A DNA stretch of 64,000 nucleotides from Cucumis sativus (Eukaryota; Streptophyta; Magnoliopsida; Cucurbitales; Cucurbitaceae): the NCBI RefSeq assembly GCF_000004075.3, contig NC_026657.2:36194732-36258731 (forward strand). Reading direction: 5' to 3'. The notes below the pieces were generated by a model. The model was not told where the DNA came from and did no database searches. It saw only the letters and a list, made by a program, of their open reading frames with translations. The stretch's first letter is position 1. Each line of letters starts with the position of its first letter. The position numbers and the translations under genes are program-made. Below are positions 53,808 to 64,000 of this stretch, in pieces.

Positions 53808-56054
53808 TCACTGTTCCTTCTTCTCCACTTTAGATTTTGCTGCAGATTTAGATTTGTAAGGGCTAGCACTATATGCAGACATCTGAATCATTGCAAAGAA
53901 AACCATCTCCACACAAACAAGAGTATTTTGTAAGGCTTCATTTATGTGCTCAACATCAAACCAAGCATGTTCTGCCTTGATTATGCCCACTGCAGCAAGC
54001 ATCTCAAGAACAATTCCCTGAAAAAGAAAACCACGATTTAAGTTGTTTTAGTTTGAAACCTGAAATATTTGTTTCAATAATAGATTACCTCGATGCATAG
54101 ATCAGCAAATAAGACGATTGGTCATTTTCTAATCGGTGAGAATTATACTTGAACTATTGTTTATTAAGACTTGCAAAGGATGTAAAAATGTTGCTACAAA
54201 ATTACAAGAGTAAAGATAGAGCATTGTCTTTCATTGACTAAATAAATCGAACTTCACATCCAATTAATGACTGAAGGACGGATGCCAAAAGAAGTCAGTT
54301 AAGCTACTACAACCAAATAATCAATCAGACCCCAGTAACCTATAAAGAGATTCTAGAGTACGATATTTGGATGCAAAAGCGAGTTTCCAGAGCACACGGA
54401 TGAAATGAAATGAACAGTTCCATTTAAAAGAAAAGGTATGCAGTTTCCAGAGAGAAAATGAAATGCAATGGAATGTGAGTCATGATTTTCGATATAAAAA
54501 TCAACTAGATTCATAGGCATACAATTTATACAATGAACAGAAAGAAAGTAAAGAAATTCCATGAGGTAAATCACCAAAACGGTAACCGATAAGTACATTT
54601 CTCTATGCCCAGTCACAAGTGGCTGGTTCTAAATTTTGGAAAGAGAGTGAGATTTTAACTACAACTAAATTTTGGATGTTTAAGCTTAAATGAAAATCTG
54701 AGAAAATCGGATGAGAAATTACCTGCCAAAAGCAGAAAAAGACAATCCCTTTGATGCACAAGAACTTTGCGAGGGGGCTATGTGGTTTCAACTCCTTATC
54801 AAATACATGATAGAAGATCACCAGGGAATACAATGCAAGCGACACAGAGACATTTAATATGATAGTAAATGTCCAACTGACCCAGTCTGGATATACATCA
54901 ATTAGTTGAAGAGAAATCATCAAGATGGAACATACAGGACGAATCACAACAAATTGATACGTCCAGTTCTTGAGAAGCTTCAATGTGTGATGATTCAACC
55001 GAGCACTGTGAGGCTGCATTGGATAAGTCAACATTCAGAGTCATTCTTTGATCATCCAATGAAACCCAAAGAAATGAAGTGATTGGTTTAGTTTTACTAA
55101 GCGTAAACTTAAGAAATATTTATGACATCAAACTAATCATATTCCAAATGTTCGCAAAGTTAACTAACAAAATACTCGGAGAATGTATAAGTACGAACAA
55201 TTCCAGGGCTAACTTTGATCATGGATAAAACTAAATTTCATGTTAGCGTTGAAATCGTTTAACATCAGAATACCCAAGGACAAAATAGTCCAACATGATA
55301 TCTAGTTATATTGTTAAAAGGTTTAATCAGTCCGTTTGACCATCTCATCATCATTGCCAATTGAGTTGTATTAGTTTTTTACAACTGATCAGAGTCAAAA
55401 TTCATTTGTAATGAGAAGATAAAAGAAGAATGAAATGTTTCAAGAAGCATAGTAGCAAATAAGGACCTTGATGCGTCATATGTTTCTAGCACCAACAACA
55501 TGTCATGATATTTTGAATTTACATGAAAATCAAAATAATGACCCGGTATAACCTTTTTTAGTACGTGGACAGAGAAGAAGGGAAAAACCTTACCTGGAAG
55601 AGGGTCATCGGAAAAGTATGGTGGATTTCTCTACCTTTGATCTCATCTGGCACAATGTTTTTGCTTATGGATATATTCAAGTAGCTGTAGAGCAAACTCA
55701 AGAACTTAGATATAACCTACAAGGAAAAACTAGGAAGTTACAGCAACAAAAAAAAAAAAAAAACAATCTTTCATTTCCAAAAGTTCTGCGGGATCAAAAT
55801 CTTACCAAAGCCTCATAACATTCCTTGATTGATTCCAAGAACAAAAAGAAAGTACTGCTTGCCATAAATTCCAACAGACCAATGTAGGAGATACCAGCAT
55901 ATAAAGGAGCCATAAGAATTATAATAACAATGGCCTTTTGTTCCGCTGGTTTTTTCCAGTTAGAGAGATGTTGGGTAAGGAGCCATAGAGAAAAAATTCC
56001 AGTGAGAACAACAGAGGAAGTAACTCCAAGAAAAATCATGTGTCCATAATCCAT
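53808..56054 (-). CDS. TMEM184/DUF300 (LAZ1-like) multi-pass membrane protein, 290 aa
   Basis: Member of the plant family that includes LAZ1 and its homologues. LAZ1 is linked to cell death and to vacuole and brassinosteroid traffic; the molecular activity is unsettled. Exons in coding order: 56054-55806, 55716-55594, 55013-54723, 54017-53808, all phase 0. Visible family blocks: EQKAIVIIILMAPLYAGISY, FLFLESIKECYEALVISKFL, SKNIVPDEIKGREIHH, TYQFVVIRPVCSILM and LAKFLCIKGIVFFCFWQGI. About seven hydrophobic segments are evident. The tail SAAKSKVEKKEQ is basic and cytosolic in character. I chose MDYGHMIFLG as the start because it fits the short family members; an upstream in-frame stretch has only TTG. 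Confidence 0.95.
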
Positions 56055-56100
56055 TGTGATTGCTGATATGTTAACCACTGATGTCACCAAGAAATGGGAT

Positions 56101-56552
56101 CTGCAGACTGAAATGTAGCTTAATCAGCATCCAAAAGCAGAATCAACTCAGTGTATTTCTAGAGCAAAGAGTTGAATTTGAAGTATCACTCTTTAGTAAA
56201 TGACAGAAGAAAATTAATTGAGTTTATTAAACACTCAAAAAACTCAAATGAAAACAAATTCATAGGCTCACAATTGCTTTGAATTACTGTCTTGACTTGT
56301 AAATGTAACCTACCACATACATATTACTTGATGAGATAAATAAATAAAAATATATATATATAGACAAACATACAGAGACAAAATAAGTGAAACAAATTAG
56401 AAGATGAAAGGTATGAATCCGTAATGATGAAGAGAGAAAAGAGTAAGATCCAAGAGTTGGAAAGTTTGAAGTAGAAAAAGCGAAACGAAGTAAAAAGAAA
56501 TACATAAGCGATCCACTCAGAATGGAAGAAGAAAAAGCAAAAGAAATCTTAC
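56101..56552 (-). other. 5' UTR intron of the TMEM184 gene
   Basis: On the minus strand the leader ends TCAATCTC and is followed by donor GTAAGATT (56552-56551). The acceptor GTCTGCAG ends at 56101, 46 bp before the ATG. Both sites are good matches to consensus. The leader exon would lie at 56553 to about 56800. Confidence 0.6.
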
Positions 56553-57840
56553 GAGATTGAGAGCTGTCTGTTTAGGTGGGTATTGGAGAATCAGAAGGTT
56601 TGATTGAATCCTAGAAATTGTGGGAAAGAAGAGGAAAAAGTTATTGTTTAGGAAGGAAAGATAAAACAATTGAAAGAATAGAGAAGTACGTTTGTGGATG
56701 ATTTTCCGTATCGTCAACGTGAAGCTCGTGTGTGCATCCATCGTGTTCATCGACTCTCTCTTTGGAAAATCCAAACCGACGACGTATCGTTCACTAAATT
56801 TCAATGTGGCCGACCTCCACCCGCCAATTGTTAATTACCATGTTACCCAAAATTCACTCTACCCTATTTTATGAAAATGTTCTCTCACTTTCCAAATTTT
56901 ATAAAATGGATTTTTCTAAAAAAATATATAATAAATTGTCAAAATATTTAGATCAGAATAATTTTGAAAACAGAAAAAAAAATCACTTGTCCAAAATAAA
57001 AAATATAAAAAATGCGATTAATCGGCCACACGTGAGCGTGTAACCCTTCTTCTAAGCGATAGTGTAGGAAATAACACGATCGTGTAATTTTTTTAAAAAA
57101 TGAGAAAAATGTTTCAAATCTAAAAGATCATGTTTACTAAGCGATCATTTAGATCATATCAAAATGATATTTAAACAATCTTGATATTCTGGAAGATGTA
57201 CGGTAAAAAATAATGAGAAGGTGAAGAAAGAAAGATAATAAAAATAGAAAAAATTAAATCTTGGAAGTGAAGCTCAAAATATAAAAGTTGAATAAATCAC
57301 AAAGAAGGAGAAAGAGAAATAACTTAGAGAAAGAGAATGTGATAAATTTTTCTTATTCACTCCTACACACGTTTATTCTATCTAAGATAAATTTTAAAAA
57401 TATCTTCAATAACTAGCTTCCTCATTTGAAATAATCTTAGTCGTATTAAATAAATATTGTTTTTTTTTTGCCAATTTATGATTATTCAAATGGAATATAT
57501 AACCTACACTGTTAAATTAAAAGTTATATATTTTGTAAATATGATACAAAAAATAGTTATTAGGAGAATTCAACTCTAATCCTTGCATTTGCTATTGGAC
57601 GTTGAGGTACCCTACATAGATACATTAAAGCAAAGACAATTGATAACGTGTACAAATACCCGTTATTATAATATTTTTTATTAGAATAATGAGATCAAAG
57701 CACATAAGAAGATGATCAGAATGCGTAACTTATGTTGTAAATACATTTACATGAACGTTATGCCTGTTTTACACAATTCACATGTTTAAACACATGATGA
57801 GTAGAAAGGAGGAAACTAGTGAATTGAAGGGGACATCTCG
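56553..57840. other. TMEM184 promoter side and AT-rich spacer
   Basis: The TMEM184 leader and promoter (minus strand) lie up to about 56900. Beyond that is AT-rich spacer with ACACGATCGTGT and GATCAT phrases at about 57040-57160 and no gene. Confidence 0.5.
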
Positions 57841-59110
57841 CGTAAGAATTACACGATGAGAACTCATTTGGCGATTAACATCTCTAGGCGAGGGACCACG
57901 TCATCATGTGAGGAAGGTTTACTAGAAGACAAGAATGATAGTTTGAGTTGATGTGACTTCACGAGGTTGCAATCGGCGCTGACAATCTTGGAAGAGTAGA
58001 AGTTTTCCGCCAAAAGTTGTCTATAAAAAGACTTCATCCTCACAAAGGAGAGAGAGGCATGAATGGGCCAAAGTTTAGAGAGAATGGCAGAAAGGAATAG
58101 TCTTTCAGCCGACTATAAAAAAATTATTCTTCTTCTCCGATGAGACGGTAAGTGACAGCTTAGAGTCGCTTAGAGTCTGAATGGAGAAGAAGTTCATCTC
58201 CCCGCTCCCCCTAACTTGTATTTTTTTTCTATTCTTTTGTCTTACATTTTTTTATTCTCTATGTAATATTCATATTGTTCATATTGTACCATGGTCGAAG
58301 GTCCATGTTTATACATTTTCAATCCATCATATCTCTATTTTTCATCGGTCAATGTGTTATTGATAGTTTAGGTTGTTGATAAGTTTTGATAGGAAGCTTC
58401 ACTTATTAGTCTTATCCCGTTATTTGAGTTATTTTCATCGTTTGGCCGGTGTAAGTCACCAACTACCCGAAAGGATAAGTAGCAAGGACAAGACTAACAC
58501 GCACAAAGAAGAGTTTCTCCTTCCCTTGCAAAACAACTTCCATCATTTGTATCCCGAAAGGTGAACAAGTGTGAGCACTAAGCACCGAGAGGTTGCTGCC
58601 TTTAATCGCGAAGTGTTATACGTCTCATAAGTGAACTCTTCTAGATATATCTTACATAAACACTCTTAGTCATGTGGATCCTAAAAGGTGACCATGTGTG
58701 GCGTTTAATAACTCTGAGAGGAGCAAGCCTTAATCATAAGATGGTTGAGTAAGCTATATCGCATTGAGGCTATCACCTTAACTTTAATCGTGTTATAATG
58801 CATAGACATTCTTTCACTCTTTCTCACATACAAGCTAGTTTACATTTTCATCTCACCATCCGCATTCCCTTTTCACTAAATTCTCTAGGTGTACATAAAT
58901 ACATAGATTTCTTATATTCTTTCTACTATTTATTTGATTCTTTCATACCGCCTAATTGATAAGTAGATTTTAGAACAAAAATCTTATATCAAGTTTCTAT
59001 GTTCGACCCTAAGTCACCCAAGGTAAACTTACTGTTTCGCTTATACTTGGACAAATGAATGAAAATTCTATAGTCGTGCGATGAAGAGGCACATAGTGAA
59101 TAATTCGCAT
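57841..59110 (+). repeat. LTR-retrotransposon-like block
   Basis: A block of non-coding sequence less AT-rich than its flanks. It has a TATA-like TCTATAAAAAGAC at about 58020, a CT-rich stretch and AATATTCATATTG further on. Its end (GTTCGACCCTAAGTCACCC, then ACTGTTTCGCTTATACTTGG) is like plant Ty3-type LTR ends. No polyprotein sequence adjoins it. It is a probable solo or degenerate LTR; the ends are not fixed. Confidence 0.45.
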
Positions 59111-59970
59111 ACAATAATCATGACCAATGACTGATCGAATAGAACCTACCTTGCATACTCAAAGCTCCACAACCAACAACTAAGCCTCACTACACCTTAT
59201 TTTGGACCAATACAAATATTTCAACTTTTAGTACACAACTCACAAAACCACACCACCAAAAAATGGATTGTGAAAGTTGCCAAAAGATTTTAAAAATCAC
59301 CTAAAAAATGATTGTAGGCTATGTTTGAAAATACTAGTTGGACAGTGATTTCAGAAAAATAAATTTAAGTAAAATTAAAGTTGTAAAATTAATTCTTAAA
59401 TAAATTTATATCGTGTACAAAACTTATTTAGAATTGAATTTCAATCCTCATATATTTTTTAAAATTAATTTAGAATATCCTAATTAGTAATTGTATTATC
59501 TATCTGAAAAATAGTTATGGTAAAATTTTATTTTGATTGTCAATATGAATTTAGCTCAACTGACACTTGTATGTTTACGTGAACAAGGTCCTGGGTTTAA
59601 ATCCTCATCCCAACATTTATTACAATACCTTTGCAAAAAAAATTATATTTCTATATTTTTATTTTGGTTTAATTCTTAAATGCACGGATGATATATAAAT
59701 ATATTAAAAGTAAATTCCAAACTCATACAATGGTTTGCATTATTAAAAATTTAATAGCAAATGATGTTAATAGTGTTTTTCTTTCAATATTTAGAATTAA
59801 AAAGAGAAAAGATTTCATAGAAGCCTAGCCAACAATATTTTACACACAAAAAATTAATTAGATAGTCAATAACTTAAGTTGGGATTGAATAGGAGTGGGA
59901 GAAAAAGTAATGAGAAAATAAAGAAAAAATGTGAATGACTTAAATGCAGCACCAACTATATTTATATATA
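59111..59970. other. Intergenic DNA downstream of the methionine gamma-lyase-like gene
   Basis: AT-rich spacer with a SINE-like element at 59543-59645. The 3' UTR of the neighbouring minus-strand gene probably occupies the last few hundred bases. Confidence 0.5.
59543..59645 (+). repeat. tRNA-derived SINE-like element
   Basis: A-box-like TTAGCTCAACTG (59551-59562) and B-box GGGTTTAAATCC (59593-59604) are followed by CTCATCCCAACATTTATTAC and an A-rich tail. Same layout as the element at 40431 but clearly diverged. Confidence 0.6.
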
Positions 59971-62900
59971 TTATAGAGATTTCAAAACCTCTCCAAGTAC
60001 TAAGCCCCATTGGGTCCAATGCGATCCACCCTGCACCACAAAATTTCAACTTTATGTCAGCCACTTCAATGCATCATTCATTATGGATTCATTCATTGAA
60101 TTCATATTCAACTTTTCTATCAAACAAACTAATATTGGGTTACTTCACAAAATTAAATGTTTCTTATTCTCTCTCAATTTTCAATTCTAATTTTATGTAG
60201 TCTTCCAACTACTGTTAATCAAATGATGGCTCACCAAATGAACTAGATAGATTTATTTATTTATTTAAGAAAAATAAACTTTTAGTCCCCTATTTTAGAA
60301 ATAGATCTCTTTAGTTTCCACGTTAAAAAAAAAAAAAATCTCATTTGGTCCCTTTAGTTTCCAAAATATGAGTTTTAAAAAATAAATTACTTTATCATCT
60401 TATTTTAAATAATATATAGAATAACTTCTAAAATTCATATCATTTCTAAAACTATATTTTTCTAATTTTAAATATCATATAATTATTTTTAAAAAATCAA
60501 ACATAAAATACTTCACCACATGAACTATTTTTTAAAACTGAATGACAAAAGATACATTTTAAACACTCAAGAACCAAATTAGTCTATTAAATTAGTCAAA
60601 CTTGGGTAACAAAAATGTCTACTTTTAAAATTCATACACCAAAAGCATATATTCATCTAAACTTCAAGACTAAAAATGTAGTTTTTTTTTTAATTTTTGG
60701 TTTCTAAACTATTAAATTGTTCATTTTAGTCGTTGAACTTTTAGATTTGCACCATCCTAATTTACCGATCTTTAAAATGTCCGTCTTTATTCCCCACATT
60801 TTCAAAAAACAAAAAACAAAAAACAAAATAAAAACATCTTAGATTTTACCTCTATTTCTTTTCTTTTTTGTTTCTTCTAAAAAAATCAATGACATAGCGG
60901 AGTATGTATACTGGACAAGTAAATATGAGCATGGTTTCAAACCAAATTGGTTCAATATTAACATTGAGCAATTGGATACTAGGGGCAAAAATAATATGAC
61001 AGGGACTAAAATAGTTTTATATATATATAAGTTTGGAGTCAAAAATAGACATTTTGAAAATTTAAGTACCAAAATAAAATAAACTAGAAGGTTTAAACTA
61101 AAACTGATATTCAAAAAATTCAAATACCAAAATGAAACAAACTTGAAAGTTCATATAAATTCTAAACTTATTCGGTTAACTTATCGGCTTAGTCGCCAAA
61201 ACTTCTATGATTGTGTTTTAATATGATCCTAAACTTTAAAAAATTTCTAATAGTTCTTGGACTTTTAGTTTCCTGTGTAACAAATTCAACTTTCAATTTT
61301 ATGTCCTATGCACCCTAAATTTTAAAAAATGTCTTAACCTATTAAAAAAATTCTAAAGTTTAAGGTTCAACCAAATGCAAACTTGAAAATTCATGGACGA
61401 ACTAACCTTATGACTAAAGTTGAATTAAAAATAACAATGTCACAAACCTGATTTTAAATTACCCAAAAATGGCACAAACCTGGCAAAAAACTGCAAATGG
61501 TTCTCTCAGAGGTCCATCACAAGAAAGCTCACTTGTGCTTCCATCGATGAAAGTTCCATCAGCAAAGATCACCTGTTGTTATGTATGGTATGGTTCAAAA
61601 ATAAAAAATAATAATTAAAAATAACAATGTCATTGAAGTTTTTACAGTCTTTTTTTTAATCACAAGTAACAATCGTTAGAACTGAGGAAGTTTCAATCAA
61701 AATTTGATTTTAGTTTTACTCAGTAGTCATCATCTTCTACTAGTTTGATGTGAAAAACTTTTACTTACATGCTACTATTAGGAAGGAAAAAGAAAGAAGT
61801 TTCGTGAAAATATTAAGATTTAATAAATGTAGAGAAGTTATGGCTATACCTCTGATGCATATCCAGGAGTTGTTCCTGGAACTGGTTTGGTGAAGGAAGC
61901 AACAGGAGAGCTTCTCTGTACAGCCTCGCAGAATGCAAGCAAAACTTCACGACTTCCTAGTTGTACAGCCTGAATGAGATATAAGAATTCATAAAATGTA
62001 ATCATACACTATATTTTATGAAGCACTGACACAAATACGAAAGGATACAGTTATATTGTATACATACAATCACTGAAATACAATACAAAAAGCAACACCA
62101 AAAATCAGAAATATTGAAATACAATAGAAAAAGGAAAGGTTGGTAGCACACTGGAGTTGAGATCAATTAGAGAAGAAGATTAGAGGGAGAAATATAGAGA
62201 TAAATGAAAAACTTCTTCAATAATTCAGTTGAAGATATTCAAGTGGGTTATACTTTGGTGCGATTTTGTGCAGACTAACCCTGAAGATGAAGGTTAGATT
62301 ATCATTATTCTAAGGTTTGCTTTTTAGTTTCTTTTTCTTTTAGTTTTAAGCCGAGCAGTGGGCTTTTTAATTAAGTTGCTTAGTTTTAGGTTGGGAAAGA
62401 TTAAATGAGCTGCTTTTCTTTTTTTAAGGAAGAGGTCTATCTCCTTCATGTACTGGAAAGGGACACACGTGCATTTTTTGAGGGAAAAAACCCCATATTG
62501 TGTATCAAATACATATATGCAATACCAATTCTTTGCCTCATGAAGCATTTATGGAGAAAGTGAAGCGAAGGAAACCTGTACAGTGTCATGGCGGGGGGCA
62601 CGTGGAAGTGGCTGCACTTTGTAGCCTTTTGATTGCATGACTTCAGCTATTAGGATCATTCCCTGATATCAAGAAACGATGGATAGTAACCTTCAATTTC
62701 ACTCCAAAAAAATTCAACCTGAGAGAACTAGGAAGAAGAATCAAAATACCTTGACTGCCTCACCAACCATTTGAGGTGAAAGGAATAATCCTTGAAAAAA
62801 AGTCCTCATGATATCACCAGGGGTAGAGCCCGAATCCACCCCCAAGCCGGGTGCTGATAAACGAGCTGCAGCCGCTTTCACCCATTTGGCTCGACCTGCA

Positions 62901-64000
62901 ATGTATCCACCACAAGGTGCAAGCGTTCCACCAGGATTTTTAATCAAACTTCCTGCAATTAAATCCGCACCCTTCCAACCATTACAGATAGAAATGCTAT
63001 TCATCAACAGGAGAAAGGAGCTTGAGATCACTTACCACAGTTGGAGGTTCAGTGGTTTCCACAAATTCTCCATAACAGTTATCCACCATCACCAAGCAAT
63101 CAGGGTTTTGCATCTGAAAATATTAGCAAATGTATTTTATTTACTGGATAAATCACTTTTAATATAAAAAGAAAAATAATAATATATAAATTTGTTTATT
63201 AAAAAAAACCAGAGAGATGAGAAAGTAGAGAAATTGGAGGGTAAGTGAAAATTAGAGAGACTAGAGTAAGTTTCAGAGATTATTGAGGAAAAGATAAAGA
63301 CAGCAGAAGCAATATTTACGATCTCAATAGTAGGCAAGATGTCATTCTGAAATATCTAATATTCAACCCGGTTACTTGGGATCTGAAGTAAATTCAGAAA
63401 ATGTTTAGGGAAGGGAGGACACTTTATCTGTGAATGACGAACACTTAAAATTACAACGAGAATTGGCTACAAAAATGACTGTCCACTCAATCTAACTCCA
63501 AAAGTTATGATATGCAATCAAAAGACATACCTTGATCAGTCTAATTGCTTTTCCTATTTCATCAACACTTAAACTTCGTCGCCAAGAATAACCACATGAC
63601 CTTTGTATGAGCGCACATTTTGTTTGAGGTTTCAAAGCTCTTGCAAGTTCTTCCCAGTCAAGTCCACCGTCCTCAGCAAGCTGAACAAAATAGCCAAAAA
63701 TTCAATATGATAAAGTTTGAAACCATGCAACATATCTCTTTATATGTATGGATTCTAGTAGCTTACTGGAACTTCTCGATACTCCACTCCAAAATCTTTC
63801 AAGGAACCCAGACCCTGAGAATCTCTTTTCCCAATGACCTCCTCAAGTGTGTCATATGGAGCACCAGCTACTGCCAAAAGCTGATGGTTAAATTAGTTTA
63901 AACCATATTCAACCTTTAGAGATAAATCACAAGATGAAAAATGAATAGATTTATTACTAAGTTATACTCACCTCATCCCCTGGCCTCAAAAGCGCAAATA
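59971..64000 (-). CDS. Methionine gamma-lyase / aluminium-resistance family protein, PLP-dependent (5' end outside window)
   Basis: Fold-type I PLP enzyme family (Pfam Met_gamma_lyase, formerly 'aluminium resistance protein'). The true substrate in plants is not established. Exons in coding order: the window edge to 63972 (partial), 63880-63767, 63680-63531, 63113-63036, 62971-62750, 62662-62576, 61969-61850, 61572-61480 and 60030-59971 with the stop. Key blocks: VMVDNCYGEF with the Asp expected to contact the PLP ring nitrogen, ADLIAGSLIKNPGGTLAPC with the likely PLP lysine, LSAPGLGVDSGSTPGDIM, and FADGTFIDGSTSELSCDG. The last exon, GGSHWTQWGLVLGEVLKSL, lies behind a 1449-bp intron and completes the family C-terminus. 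The N-terminal part is missing at the window edge. Confidence 0.94.

Noticed and set aside
56055..56090. Upstream in-frame extension of the TMEM184 protein
   Set aside because: The extension begins with TTG, not ATG; the ATG at 56054 fits the family start.
62808..63167. Plus-strand 119-codon frame
   Set aside because: It is antisense to exons of the PLP-enzyme gene.

Overview
The window is nuclear DNA of a flowering plant. It has short exons separated by AT-rich GT-AG introns, plant-type protein families, two nuclear tRNA-Phe genes, and transposon debris of the CACTA, MULE, SINE-like and LTR-like kinds. From memory, the protein identities and the ACGATCGT-rich and TCTATC-rich repeats suit a cucurbit, but the species is an inference. 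I see no bacterial genes, CRISPR array, organelle insert or intact transposon.

Layout. 1-4.0 kb, plus strand: the C-terminal part of MRE11 (double-strand-break repair nuclease), entering from outside the window. 4.8-5.1 kb: two tandem tRNA-Phe(GAA) genes. 5.8-6.0 kb: a possible 74-aa small gene. 6.55-16.44 kb, minus: a complete class VIII myosin of 24 coding exons and 1202 aa, including a 14-nt microexon and a GC-AG intron. 17.1-36.2 kb: no convincing gene, only AT-rich DNA with repeat and LTR-like relics. 36.5-41.8 kb, minus: a complete ARF GTPase-activating protein of the AGD5 type (11 exons, 510 aa). 42.7-44.5 kb: broken MULE transposase and Ulp1-protease remnants. 47.15-47.3 kb, minus: an ARF GTPase pseudogene fragment. 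49.1-49.9 kb: a CACTA terminus and SINE-like pieces. 51.6-53.0 kb, plus: a small plant protein of 77 aa and unknown function. 53.8-56.6 kb, minus: a TMEM184/DUF300 (LAZ1-like) membrane protein of 290 aa. 57.8-59.1 kb: an LTR-like block. 60.0-64.0 kb, minus: most of a PLP-dependent methionine gamma-lyase/aluminium-resistance family protein, whose 5' end lies beyond the window.

The genes are independent housekeeping loci with no operon-like link. Exon models were built by hand from conserved protein sequence, splice sites and reading phase; every complete model closes in frame. The points most worth a second look are an MRE11 intron with no usable GT donor, the myosin microexon and motif substitutions, the tRNA-Phe pair with compensated stem changes, a 30-aa tandem duplication in the ARF-GAP, and several short repeat families recurring across the window. 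I found no clearly new multi-gene biological system.
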